From contig JADKHF010000017.1 of the NCBI GenBank assembly GCA_016721865.1, forward strand, positions 1 to 54,454: a DNA stretch of 54,454 nucleotides, given 5' to 3'. The DNA is from Nitrosomonas sp. (GTDB lineage Bacteria; Pseudomonadota; Gammaproteobacteria; Burkholderiales; Nitrosomonadaceae). The notes beneath the pieces are model-generated. The model saw only the letters and a program-made list of their open reading frames with translations, did not search any database and had not been told where the DNA came from. Positions 28,969 to 38,430 of the stretch are shown one piece after another. Made by a program: the position numbers and the translations under genes. Each line of letters starts with the position of its first letter. Position 1 is the stretch's first letter.

Positions 28969-30270
28969 TTAAATATGCATATTTACTTTTATTAATAGGA
29001 ACAATAAACATGATTTGGGTTGGTCAGAATAGATTAGTATCGGCTTGATATCATCATTAGTCGAATTATAGTCAATGACAACTTTAGAAACATTTTCTAA
29101 TGACGGGAGGTCGTACATAATATCCAGCAATATTTCTTCCAGAATTGAGCGTAATCCACGTGCCCCTGTTTTGCGTGTCAAAGCTCTTTTCGCAATTGCC
29201 TTGAGTGCTGGCTCACGGAATTCCAGATCTACGCCTCCTTCCATATTGAACATTTTCCAGTATTGCTTAACGAGTGCGTTCTTGGGTTCTGTCAGTATCT
29301 GAATTAATGCTGCTTCATTAAGCTCTTCTAATGTAGCTACAACAGGTAAGCGTCCTACAAATTCAGGAATCAAGCCAAATTTAACCAGATCTTCGGGCTC
29401 TACTTGCTGTAAGACTTTATTCATATCCTTACGCGTATGGCTTTTCACATCAACACCAAAACCAATTCCACCCTTTTCGGTCCGCGCTCTGATCACTTTA
29501 TCAAGGCCATCAAATGCGCCACCGCAAATAAACAAAATATTCGTGGTATCAACTTGAATAAATTCTTGGTTAGGATGTTTTCTTCCACCCTGAGGAGGAA
29601 CCATAGCTATAGTTCCTTCTATTAATTTCAATAGCGCCTGCTGTACTCCCTCACCTGAAACATCACGTGTAATTGAAGGATTATCCGATTTACGTGAGAT
29701 TTTATCTATCTCATCTATGTACACGATACCCCGCTGCGCTTTTTCAGCATCATAATTACATTTCTGAAGCAATTTCTGAATAATATTCTCAACATCCTCT
29801 CCAACATATCCTGCTTCAGTCAAGGCCGTAGCATCAGCCATGATAAAAGGTACATCTAAAAGGCGAGCCAAGGTTTGTGCGAGTAACGTTTTACCCGAAC
29901 CAGTCGGGCCAACGAGTAGAATATTACTTTTAGAAAGTTCAATATCATCTGCTTCGTCAGATTTTGTTACATTCTTCAGGCGCTTATAGTGGTTATAGAC
30001 AGCCACCGAAAGTATCTTTTTTGCTGACTCTTGCCCTATTACATATTGATCCAGTATTTGGCAAATTTCACGAGGTACAGGCAAATTTGACTTAACCAGT
30101 TTTGTCGCTTCATCGCCTTGCATTTCTTCACGAATAATATCGTTACACAGATCAATACATTCATCGCAAATAAACACCGAAGGACCGGCAATAAGTTTTC
30201 TTACTTCATGTTGACTTTTGCCGCAAAAAGAACAGTAAAGAAGTTTCTCACTACTAGCTTTGTCTGGCAT
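28969..30270 (-). CDS. clpX: ATP-dependent Clp protease ATP-binding subunit ClpX
   Basis: AAA+ unfoldase that feeds ClpP. 433 residues. The N-terminal zinc-binding domain uses C13, C16, C35 and C38. Walker A is GPTGSGKT, the pore loop GYVGED, Walker B IVYIDEIDK, the RKH loop GGRKHPNQ, and the sensor region KTGARGLRSILEEILL. The last 20 residues (SCLLFLLIKVNMHI) are hydrophobic and atypical, so the end could be frameshifted. Between clpP and lon in the standard tig-clpP-clpX-lon order. Confidence 0.95.
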   Translation of the reverse strand: MPDKASSEKLLYCSFCGKSQHEVRKLIAGPSVFICDECIDLCNDIIREEMQGDEATKLVKSNLPVPREICQILDQYVIGQESAKKILSVAVYNHYKRLKNVTKSDEADDIELSKSNILLVGPTGSGKTLLAQTLARLLDVPFIMADATALTEAGYVGEDVENIIQKLLQKCNYDAEKAQRGIVYIDEIDKISRKSDNPSITRDVSGEGVQQALLKLIEGTIAMVPPQGGRKHPNQEFIQVDTTNILFICGGAFDGLDKVIRARTEKGGIGFGVDVKSHTRKDMNKVLQQVEPEDLVKFGLIPEFVGRLPVVATLEELNEAALIQILTEPKNALVKQYWKMFNMEGGVDLEFREPALKAIAKRALTRKTGARGLRSILEEILLDIMYDLPSLENVSKVVIDYNSTNDDIKPILIYSDQPKSCLLFLLIKVNMHI

Positions 30271-30336
30271 ATTATTATCCTACAATAATCGAGTTTAAAT
30301 ACCCGTGATTAAAACAATTTCTTATAAGTACTTCAC

Positions 30337-30978
<642 letters not shown>

Positions 30979-30979
30979 C

Positions 30980-32284
30980 TCAGGATATCCCCATCAGCTC
31001 ATCGAATGTCACTGTTTTATCAATTAATTTAATTTTTTCGAACGCCCAATTTACAACATTCTCTTCCAGAGCCAATGACTCTGCTTCTTGCAAACGTTCT
31101 GAAGAAGCGTAATGCCATTTAATTACTTGTTCTGGATTCTCATAACTTTGCGCTGCATCTTCAATAATGCTACGAACTTGTTCTGGTGTGGCTTTAAGAG
31201 CGTGCACCTTTACGAGTTCTGCCAGAATCAAACCCAGTTTAACGCGATACTCTGCTTTTCCTTTAAAAAGATCTGATGTAAGAGGTATTTCTTTTGTGTT
31301 CATTCCTCGCGCTTCAAGGCCACTTCTCGCATTCTGCATTAATCGCTCTTTTTCCTTTTCAACTAGAACACTGGGCGCGGTAATTTCAGTAGTATCTAAA
31401 AATGCCTGCATGATTTGTTCTTTAATTTTCGATCTAATCCGCTTTGAAACTTCACGTTCGAGATCTTTTCGTATTCCTTCGCGCAATTTTTTGATATCAC
31501 CGTCGGGAATACCTAGCAGCTTGGCAAATTCTGCATCCACATTCGGCAATTTCGGTGCTTCCAGCTCATTTAGTTTTACTTCAAATGTAACGGTTTTTCC
31601 AGCGATATCCTCACCATGATAATCTTCTGGAAAAACCACATCAAATGATTTACTGTTCCCCACTTTCATACCAACCAGAGAAGCTTCAAAATCCTTTAAA
31701 AATTTTCCATCTCCGATTATCAATTGAATATCTTCAGTCCTTCCACCATCAAAATCATCACCATCAATAACCCCATGATAATCGATCTTGGCACGGTCTC
31801 CTTTTTTTGCCGAGCGGCTAACTGGTTCATAAATCACGCGCTGCTTACATATCATATCCAAGGTTTTATCAATATCAGTTTCCTCAATCTGCACAATAGG
31901 TCGCTCGATATTTTGCTGGCTTAAATCACCTAAAACTATTTCAGGATAAATTTCGAATGTAGCACTAACCGTATAGAGTGTTTCGTTATCATTCGTTACT
32001 TTTGCTTCAAAACGTGGGTATCCAGCAACCTGCAAATTATGTTCTTTAACGGTGTCCTTAAATTCTTTATGCACAGCATCATTTAATACATCCTGTTGGA
32101 TTTGCTGGCCGTACATTTGTGTAATTATTCTTAATGGAACTTTTCCAGGACGAAAACCATGTAATTTGGTTGTTTTTGCTAGCCGCTTTAGGCGATTTTC
32201 AATTTCATCCTGCAGTTTTTCCAGAGAAATTGCAATATCAAAACGACGTTCTAGTGTACCGAGGTTTTCTACATTTGATCCCAT
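30980..32284 (-). CDS. tig: Trigger factor
   Basis: Ribosome-bound chaperone with peptidyl-prolyl isomerase activity, 434 residues. The N-terminal ribosome-binding signature is seen as HGFRPGKVPLRI, the FKBP-like domain around 150-240 (GDRAKIDYHGVIDGDDFDGG, VVFPEDYHGEDIAGKTVTFE), and the helical C-terminal arms complete the protein. First gene of the tig-clpP-clpX-lon group, just downstream of tRNA-Leu on the same strand. Confidence 0.97.
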   Translation of the reverse strand: MGSNVENLGTLERRFDIAISLEKLQDEIENRLKRLAKTTKLHGFRPGKVPLRIITQMYGQQIQQDVLNDAVHKEFKDTVKEHNLQVAGYPRFEAKVTNDNETLYTVSATFEIYPEIVLGDLSQQNIERPIVQIEETDIDKTLDMICKQRVIYEPVSRSAKKGDRAKIDYHGVIDGDDFDGGRTEDIQLIIGDGKFLKDFEASLVGMKVGNSKSFDVVFPEDYHGEDIAGKTVTFEVKLNELEAPKLPNVDAEFAKLLGIPDGDIKKLREGIRKDLEREVSKRIRSKIKEQIMQAFLDTTEITAPSVLVEKEKERLMQNARSGLEARGMNTKEIPLTSDLFKGKAEYRVKLGLILAELVKVHALKATPEQVRSIIEDAAQSYENPEQVIKWHYASSERLQEAESLALEENVVNWAFEKIKLIDKTVTFDELMGIS

Positions 32285-32390
32285 TAAAGTTCCTGACTGA
32301 TTAAATATTTTTCAATATATACAAACCGATTTGATAATTATTTCTTGACTTTATCAAATAGGAAGCTTTGTAACAACATGCAAATCCATT

Positions 32391-32475
<85 letters not shown>

Positions 32476-32547
32476 ATTTCATTTTAGCTTGGTGATTATA
32501 CCTTTTAATCCCGCTAACCGCAGCCAGATCATTCAATACACTGTACT

Positions 32548-33294
32548 TTAGCAAAATACTGTATGACCACTCATTCCTTTACTATCTGGTCCCATCAAAT
32601 ATAAATAAGTTGTCATCAAGTCTTCAGGTTGCCGCATCGTTTTCTTGACTTCACCCGGATGAGTTTTAGCGCGTTGCGGCGAATTAACGATGCCTGGCAC
32701 AATTGTATTGATTCGTAAATTTGGCGTAGATTCCCACTCATCGGCTTGTATCTTTACTAATGCTTCAAGACCTGCTTTCGCCACTGTAAATCCCCCCCAA
32801 TAAGCCGATGGTTTGTGTCCGTGAGAGCTCGATGTCATTATGACACTGGCATCGGGAGAAGACTTTAACAAAGGAAGGCATGCTTTACTCAAGGCAAACG
32901 GAGCAATCAAATTAACCTGCAGCATTGCTTTCCATTGCTTAACACTCTGATTTTCTAGTGGACTTAGACCATGTAGAAAAGCAGCATTGTGCAAAATCCC
33001 ATCCAAACGCCCTAGTTGCTGTTCGATAGCTTGCGCTACCGCTGCAAAATCATTTTCTTCAGCATGTTCTAGATCCAATGAATAAATTAGAGCTTGCGCT
33101 TTACCGATAGTTTCAATCTCATCATAAACAGATTCCAGCTTTTTTACTTTGCGACCATGCAAAATCACCGTAGCCCCATAATTTGCATATGTTAACGCCG
33201 CAACACGTCCCAAACCTTGCCCAGCACCTGTAATAAGTATAACGCGATCTTTAAGCAGATCTTTATGTGCCGAATAGTTTTCTAATTTATTCAT
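32548..33294 (-). CDS. Short-chain dehydrogenase/reductase (YciK-like)
   Basis: A Rossmann-fold SDR, 248 residues if started at the ATG at 33294 (MNKLENYSAHKDLLK); an upstream ATG at 33342 would add 16 atypical residues. The nucleotide motif is TGAGQGLGR and the NNAG-like motif HNAAFLHGL. The YxxxK site reads FTVAK: aligned to E. coli YciK, the catalytic Tyr is Phe, while the Ser (MTSSSHG) and Lys remain. Substrate unknown. Confidence 0.88.
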   Translation of the reverse strand: MNKLENYSAHKDLLKDRVILITGAGQGLGRVAALTYANYGATVILHGRKVKKLESVYDEIETIGKAQALIYSLDLEHAEENDFAAVAQAIEQQLGRLDGILHNAAFLHGLSPLENQSVKQWKAMLQVNLIAPFALSKACLPLLKSSPDASVIMTSSSHGHKPSAYWGGFTVAKAGLEALVKIQADEWESTPNLRINTIVPGIVNSPQRAKTHPGEVKKTMRQPEDLMTTYLYLMGPDSKGMSGHTVFC

Positions 33295-33382
33295 AAATTG
33301 GAATTTATCACGATAAAGTATTTTTAGAGAAAAATAGAACACCTTAATAAGTATCTTTATTCCCCGATACAGCTTATCAAGT

Positions 33383-33421
33383 AAAAAAAACAGACTCCAA
33401 TAAACTATTGGAGTCTGTTTT
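33383..33421 (-). terminator. Rho-independent terminator after groEL
   Basis: A perfect 15-bp stem (33388-33402 with 33406-33420; core CAGACTCCAATA) with a 3-base loop. On the minus strand it is followed by eight T, giving a strong intrinsic terminator for groES-groEL. It lies about 45 bases downstream of the groEL stop. Confidence 0.92.
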
Positions 33422-33462
33422 ATATCAAAACAATTGCGCAGCGTAAGTATAGATACCGATAC

Positions 33463-35115
33463 TTACATATCCATGCCACCCATGCCACCCATGCCACCCA
33501 TGCCACCACCCATGCCATTAGCTGCGCCAGATTCGTCTTTAGGCAATTCAGCGACCATAGCATCGGTTGTTAACATCAAACTGGCAACCGAAGCCGCGTT
33601 CTGTAATGCAGAACGGGTAACTTTTGTTGGGTCTAGAACACCCATCGCTACCAAATCGCCATACTCGCTTGTTGCTGCATTGTAGCCAAAATTACCCTTG
33701 CCTTCAGCAACCTTATTAACCACAACGGATGGCTCATCACCACAATTGATTACAATTTGGCGCAATGGCTCCTCAAGGGCACGTAAAACGATCTTAATAC
33801 CCGCATCCTGATCATGATTATCACCTTTAACCTGCTTGACAACCGGGATAGCACGTAGCAATGCCACACCACCACCAGGAACAACGCCTTCTTCTACTGC
33901 TGCACGTGTGGCATGCAATGCATCTTCAACACGCGCTTTTTTCTCTTTCATCTCAACTTCAGTAGCAGCACCGACTTTAATGAGCGCAACACCACCTGCT
34001 AACTTAGCAACACGCTCTTGCAGCTTTTCTTTATCATAGTCGCTGGTAGCCTCTTCTATCTGGGCGCGAATCTGTTTAACACGACCTTCAATGTTTCCAG
34101 CATTACCTGCGCCATCAATGATCGTCGTATTTTCTTTACCCACTTCTATGCGTTTGGCTTGTCCCAGATCATTCAACGTAGCTTTTTCCAGAGTTAAACC
34201 AACTTCTTCAGCGATAACCGTGCCGCCGGTTAGAATAGCGATGTCTTCCAACATGGCTTTGCGACGATCACCAAAGCCAGGTGCTTTCACCGCACAAGTT
34301 TTGAGGATGCCACGAATATTGTTTACAACTAAAGTTGCCAGTGCTTCTCCATCCACATCTTCAGCAATAATCAGCAATGGTTTTCCGGCTTTCGCTACCT
34401 GTTCTAATATGGGTAACAGATCACGGATGTTAGAAATCTTCTTGTCATGTAACAAAACAAAAGGATTATCCAATAACGCAATTTGTTTTTCTGCACTACT
34501 TACAAAATAAGGTGAGAGATAACCGCGATCGAACTGCATACCTTCAACCACTTCCAATTCATTCTGTAATCCTGATCCATCTTCTACAGTGATCACGCCT
34601 TCCTTACCAACTTTATCCATTGCATCCGCAATGATCTTGCCTATTTCATCATCAGAATTTGCAGAAATGCTGCCAACTTGAGCAATTTCCTTGGCTGTTG
34701 CACAGGGTTTTGAAAGTTTTTTCAACTCACCAATGGCTGCGGTAACTGCTTTATCAATCCCGCGTTTGAGATCCATTGGATTCATGCCGGCAGCAACATA
34801 CTTCATGCCTTCTTTAACGATGGCTTGAGCTAATACAGTTGCAGTGGTAGTACCGTCACCGGCCACATCAGAAGTTTTGCTGGCTACTTCTTTGAGCATC
34901 TGAGCCCCCATATTTTCAAACTTATCTTTCAGTTCGATTTCTTTAGCAACTGAAACACCATCCTTGGTAATGGTTGGGGCTCCATAAGAGCGATCCAACA
35001 CAACATTGCGACCTTTTGGTCCTAATGTTACTTTTACTGCATCGGCTAAAACATTAACTCCAGCTACCATTCTGTGGCGCGCTGAATCACCAAACTTCAC
35101 TTCTTTTGCTGACAT
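33463..35115 (-). CDS. groL: Chaperonin GroEL (60 kDa)
   Basis: 550 residues, full length. ATP-binding landmarks are TLGPKGRNVVLD near the N-terminus and GDGTTTATVLAQAI around residue 87; the C-terminus ends in the flexible GGMGGMGGMGGMDM repeat. It follows groES by about 57 bases; both are under the CIRCE operator at 35576 and end at the strong terminator at 33383-33421. No break. Confidence 0.98.
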   Translation of the reverse strand: MSAKEVKFGDSARHRMVAGVNVLADAVKVTLGPKGRNVVLDRSYGAPTITKDGVSVAKEIELKDKFENMGAQMLKEVASKTSDVAGDGTTTATVLAQAIVKEGMKYVAAGMNPMDLKRGIDKAVTAAIGELKKLSKPCATAKEIAQVGSISANSDDEIGKIIADAMDKVGKEGVITVEDGSGLQNELEVVEGMQFDRGYLSPYFVSSAEKQIALLDNPFVLLHDKKISNIRDLLPILEQVAKAGKPLLIIAEDVDGEALATLVVNNIRGILKTCAVKAPGFGDRRKAMLEDIAILTGGTVIAEEVGLTLEKATLNDLGQAKRIEVGKENTTIIDGAGNAGNIEGRVKQIRAQIEEATSDYDKEKLQERVAKLAGGVALIKVGAATEVEMKEKKARVEDALHATRAAVEEGVVPGGGVALLRAIPVVKQVKGDNHDQDAGIKIVLRALEEPLRQIVINCGDEPSVVVNKVAEGKGNFGYNAATSEYGDLVAMGVLDPTKVTRSALQNAASVASLMLTTDAMVAELPKDESGAANGMGGGMGGMGGMGGMDM

Positions 35116-35172
35116 AACTTTTCTCCTAATCTTTCAACACATTATCTTTAGTGGATTCTTGAATTAATACGT

Positions 35173-35463
35173 TTAGCCTTCAATCACACCCATAATATCT
35201 TCTTCCCGCATGACTAAAAGCTCTTCGCCTTGGACCTTTACCGACTGTCCCGCATATTTACCAAACAACACTTTATCGCCAACCTTAACTTCCAACTGAC
35301 GGATTTTTCCATCATCCCCGACTTTTCCTTTTCCTACAGCCAGAATTTCACCCTGATCAGGTTTTTCTGCTGCACTGTCTGGAATAACAATACCAGATGC
35401 GGTTTTACGTTCATCTTCTAATCGCTTTACAATGACACGATCATGCAAAGGGCGAATTTTCAT
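35173..35463 (-). CDS. groS: Co-chaperonin GroES
   Basis: 96 residues, the 10 kDa lid of GroEL. Starts MKIRPLHDRVIVKRLEDER, with the mobile loop KTASGIVIPDSAAEKP and the end EELLVMREEDIMGVIEG. First gene of the groES-groEL operon, with a leader of about 110 bases after the CIRCE element. Confidence 0.98.
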   Translation of the reverse strand: MKIRPLHDRVIVKRLEDERKTASGIVIPDSAAEKPDQGEILAVGKGKVGDDGKIRQLEVKVGDKVLFGKYAGQSVKVQGEELLVMREEDIMGVIEG

Positions 35464-35575
35464 ACTATTTTCTCCTATTGAAATTAATAACCAGAAATTT
35501 AAAAAATATTTTGCACTTTACTCTCATGAGTCCCGAACTGCTTAGAGCTCCGTAATATATAACGCTAAAGATATA

Positions 35576-35602
35576 TTAGCACTCACTAACTGAGAGTGCT
35601 AA
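35576..35602 (-). promoter_or_regulatory. CIRCE operator (HrcA binding site)
   Basis: A perfect match to the consensus TTAGCACTC-N9-GAGTGCTAA, upstream of groES. CIRCE is the operator of the HrcA heat-shock repressor and also forms an RNA hairpin in the leader. The palindrome has no mismatches, so HrcA control of groESL is expected. Confidence 0.97.
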
Positions 35603-35919
35603 TAATAGGGGTTCTTCCTAAGAATTTCAAGCCAGGAGATGCAAATTTTTAAATATACGTTGTTTACTATAAGGAAATAAATCTGGAAGAAGAACGAAGC
35701 GATTCTAGAATGACACTAAAAACTCAGTTGAACAAAAGTGACAATCGCAAGATAATATTTCCATGCGGATTACAGTTTCCGGCCTGAAGATGAAGCTAAC
35801 AATTATTCATCCGGCCATCAAAAGATTGATTAGAATCTCCGTATCCCGGCCTTTTTTGCCACAAAAATTCGCACTGTTAAATGTCCGGCTCTATAAGAGG
35901 AATTTTGTTTGACTGCTCG
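35603..35919. other. Intergenic region between groES and hicA
   Basis: About 300 bases with no convincing ORF or named repeat. It contains T-rich and A-rich tracts only; it probably holds the groES promoter next to CIRCE and the downstream side of the hicBA pair. Confidence 0.5.
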
Positions 35920-36143
35920 TTAAACTTCGAATTCATTCCTGGCAATTCTTGATTGGCGAATAATGGACTGAAGTGTTCCAATGCGTATTTCGGAATGATT
36001 GGGTACCGGCACAGTGATTGTGGCATTTTCAAGTTGTTTCTGCATAATGATGTGGCTACACCACGTTGACGAATTTCAACAAATCCGTGGCGCGCCAGAA
36101 TACCGCAAACTTGTTGCCCCAATAAAGTTTGCAACTTACCCAA
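35920..36143 (-). pseudogene. hicA: HicA-type toxin, frameshifted
   Basis: The HicA mRNA interferase fold: the first 28 residues (MGKLQTLLGQQVCGILARHG) lead to FVEIRQRG and then lose frame. The alternative frame continues with SHIIMQKQLENATITVPVPN and IRIGTLQSIIRQSRIARNEF and ends at TAA 35920, exactly as HicA proteins do (the His of the SHIIM segment is the usual catalytic residue). One missing or added base near 36060 explains it. It overlaps hicB by 8 bases; antitoxin first. Confidence 0.83.
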
Positions 36144-36357
36144 CGGCGATATCTAATCGAGTAATGTAGATTTCATCATGAAATCGCTGCTGAATTTTTG
36201 TGGGCGATGCAGTTTCAAAGAATAACTCCAACGCTTCTCGAAGATTCTCGCGCGCTTCTTGAACAGTATCGCCTTGGCTGGCAATGTCGAGCTCCGGACA
36301 GAAGGACACATAGCCACTGCCTTCACGCTCAATAATGGCCGTCATTTGTTTTTGCAT
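36136..36357 (-). CDS. hicB: HicB-type antitoxin
   Basis: 73 residues of the HicB partial RNase-H-like fold: MTAIIEREGSGYVSFCPELD, IASQGDTVQEARENLREALE. The short form lacks an obvious C-terminal DNA-binding domain. It pairs with the overlapping hicA downstream; together a type II toxin-antitoxin module. Confidence 0.9.
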   Translation of the reverse strand: MQKQMTAIIEREGSGYVSFCPELDIASQGDTVQEARENLREALELFFETASPTKIQQRFHDEIYITRLDIAVG

Positions 36358-36524
36358 GATCTTTACTCCAGAATTTGATACATGAATGAGAAACAGAAAA
36401 CTTCTATTTCACACGACATCGATTCTGTTCAATTATAACAACATGAGCAGATAACATTGATCTCATAGGCATCGTTTAGCTGCGCCCCAAAACTACCTTT
36501 ACGTGATACGAACAGAACGAATTG

Positions 36525-36971
36525 TTAAGTTTTTACAGAAACATTCTCAATACCGTGTTCTTCGAATTCTTTAGCCCACTTTTCTTCATGCTTGCCCAAT
36601 GCCTTGAATCTTTCAATTGGCTCCAAATTCGAAAATTCTTTTTCTCCTAACTCGCTGATCGCATCCCTCATTGCAAGCCGATCTATCAGTTCATCCCAGA
36701 ACGTTTCTTCGTTATATTCATCAATAAAATTTCGATGTGGCGATTCCATTTCAAAAAAGTGGGTCGGGTAGTAACCATCCAACTCCTTGGAATATTTCAC
36801 CTTATCTTCACAACCGAATTCAGATGAAAGCGCGAACAGCTTTCCTTCGAGCGCTTCGTAGGGCTTCTCAATTGGCCCCTTTTCAACCTTGTTTGCCGAA
36901 ATCACCCAATTTGCAATATCAATCATTTCAAGCAGGGTAACAAACTCTTTTTTTGTAAAATTTATCTTCAT
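36525..36971 (-). CDS. Hypothetical protein
   Basis: 148 residues from the ATG at 36971 (MKINFTKKEFVTLLEMIDIA); an upstream frame adds 14 residues (GTG/ATG region at 37013) of poorer quality. Acidic, mostly helical, without signal peptide or membrane segment. It contains FWDELIDRLAMRDAISELGE and repeated Glu-Lys pairs near the C-terminus. I do not recognise a domain. Located in the toxin-antitoxin patch. Confidence 0.6.
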   Translation of the reverse strand: MKINFTKKEFVTLLEMIDIANWVISANKVEKGPIEKPYEALEGKLFALSSEFGCEDKVKYSKELDGYYPTHFFEMESPHRNFIDEYNEETFWDELIDRLAMRDAISELGEKEFSNLEPIERFKALGKHEEKWAKEFEEHGIENVSVKT

Positions 36972-37035
36972 GTTTATTTCCGATTTAAATAAAAAACAGC
37001 CGTTGGGGGTCAATTACAGAACCACGAACCCAGGG

Positions 37036-37126
37036 TAGGCAATGTACGCACCACAAGATCACAAAACAAGAAATATGCTTAATTCCATCGGCAATATTCT
37101 CAATTTGCAACCCAATCCCGTGTTCC
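37036..37126. repeat. Dispersed repeat, copy a
   Basis: About 90 bases beginning GGCAATGTACGCACCACAAG and ending ATTCTCAATTTGCAACCCAA. It resembles 38294-38385 (GGCAATGCACACACTACAAG ... TTGATTCGCGACCTGACCC), and the terminal motif recurs at 38146 and 38391. The shared text is about 70-80 percent identical by eye. Confidence 0.55.
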
Positions 37127-37188
37127 TACGTTAACAAGAATCTTCTACTCGGATCGTGCAATCGCAAGAATTAATTTATAGATGCAAT

Positions 37189-37440
37189 CTAATCAACCGC
37201 TTCGATTTCTGAAACAACCGATCTGGATCCCAATCCATAAAAATTAGTGAAAAAAGCAAGCCGATCGCTATAGTGTACTTTAACGATGGTGGCATTTTTT
37301 AAGGGGGTAATTGCAAAATCGTATAAATCATGATCATCTATGACGGAATGACGGAATTTACTCCCGCCAGTGCCAACTTGTATCGTCATAAAGTAGCTTC
37401 TATTGGCACCCTTGTTTTTAAATAAAGCACCCAGCCGCAA
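37189..37440 (-). CDS. Hypothetical small protein
   Basis: Up to 83 residues; an inner ATG (MTIQVGTGGSKFRHSVIDDH) would give 66. The composition is plausible for a coding sequence (few rare features, DDHDLYDFAITPLKN, FFTNFYGLGSRSV), but I recognise no domain and see no good RBS. Could be a degraded gene. Confidence 0.35.
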   Translation of the reverse strand: MRLGALFKNKGANRSYFMTIQVGTGGSKFRHSVIDDHDLYDFAITPLKNATIVKVHYSDRLAFFTNFYGLGSRSVVSEIEAVD

Positions 37441-37512
37441 GCAGCGAGGAATTAAACCCGAAAGAGATTAAGTGTAATTCGGAGGCACGGGCTTAACCAG
37501 ACTGGTTGCTTT

Positions 37513-37805
37513 TTATTCTGTAGCTCGCTTGAGCCAATAATCGGGTTTTCTGCTTTGATGCATCACAGCAAGCACTTAGTTTTTTTCGTTTGACTGTCTG
37601 TAAATTACTGCAAATGGAAAACGGGTGAGGATGTATCGCCGAAAACCTTTTTTGAATAGAGGCCAAACGCCGGGAAGTTCGGTGATCGTTTCATAAGCGC
37701 TTTCAAGTTCATTGATGAAATCATCTCCCAACCCTTTTGCCTGTGACTCATACCAAACGAACGACTCACGTATGCGTGCAACTTCAGGGTGAAAGTAAAC
37801 GTTTG
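37513..37805 (-). pseudogene. RelE/ParE-family toxin, frameshifted
   Basis: One frame reads NVYFHPEVARIRESFVWYES, ELESAYETITELPGVWPLFK and KGFRRYILTRFPFAVIYRQS, then stops at 37576. The next frame continues with VLAVMHQSRKPDYWLKRATE to TAA at 37513, the normal end of such RelE-type toxins. The shift falls in a run of seven A (about 37580). No clear ATG is present; the frame begins at or within the antitoxin stop, so the start is unresolved. Partner of the antitoxin at 37806. Confidence 0.75.
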
Positions 37806-38033
37806 TTACAATTCACGTTTCAATGTCAGCTTTACTTCTTCCCAGCTAACCGGCTTCACCGCTCCAGATTCAAGTTGCGCAAACCGGCTTTCAGCAATTT
37901 GTAACCAGGCATCGTCGACATTTTCCTCATTGGCATCATCCAAGCTCGAAATCAGACAATGCGCAAGCATCGCTCTTTCATGGGGCGACAAGGCCTTCAT
38001 ATTTTCAAGAATCCGTTTTATTTTATCGGGCAT
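37806..38033 (-). CDS. Addiction module antitoxin (TIGR02574 family)
   Basis: 75 residues: LSPHERAMLAHCLISSLDDA, VDDAWLQIAESRFAQLESGA and VKPVSWEEVKLTLKREL form the usual pattern of the RelE-associated addiction module proteins. It ends directly at the start of the toxin frame. A type II toxin-antitoxin pair. Confidence 0.85.
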   Translation of the reverse strand: MPDKIKRILENMKALSPHERAMLAHCLISSLDDANEENVDDAWLQIAESRFAQLESGAVKPVSWEEVKLTLKREL

Positions 38034-38430
38034 GATAAATTCTCCGAAACCATATTAGCGTGCAGTTTATCATCGAATGATGGGTTGGTCCGGTATCGAT
38101 GTTGGGGAATTTTAGTCCTTGATGGCGCAAGCTTATCCAGGCCACTTGCTTGATTCGCGACCTGATCCTGCGTTTTTCTGAGTCGCTATAAGATACATCG
38201 ATCACACCGCACCGGATGGTTACGCGCCACCGTTTTGGCGCCAACGATGGCATCCGTTTCAACGGCGAGTCTTATTATCGGCGTAGCAGCAGCTCAGGCA
38301 ATGCACACACTACAAGTTCACAAAACAAAAATAGACACTTAATCCATAGGTGCTATTCTTGATTCGCGACCTGACCCTGTTTTCGGGTAATATTCTCAAT
38401 TCGAGACCTGGTCCTGTGTTCTTCGTAGGC
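38034..38430. repeat. Intergenic region with dispersed repeat copies
   Basis: It holds three related motifs: CTTGATTCGCGACCTGATCC near 38150, CTTGATTCGCGACCTGACCC near 38355 and CTCAATTCGAGACCTGGTCC near 38393; the second sits in an extended copy starting at 38294 that matches 37036-37126. The ORF readings here have no coding character. It is upstream of the antitoxin and downstream of the DUF4325 gene. Confidence 0.5.

Noticed and set aside
33434..33685. Plus-strand frame with repeated MPPMPP
   Set aside because: It is the antisense of the GGM repeat at the GroEL C-terminus.
38023..38262. A 79-codon minus-strand open frame upstream of the addiction-module antitoxin
   Set aside because: It overlaps dispersed repeats and the antitoxin start and shows no coding character.
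37036..38425. CRISPR array
   Set aside because: The repeats are degenerate, unevenly spaced and lack uniform spacers; no cas gene is in the window.
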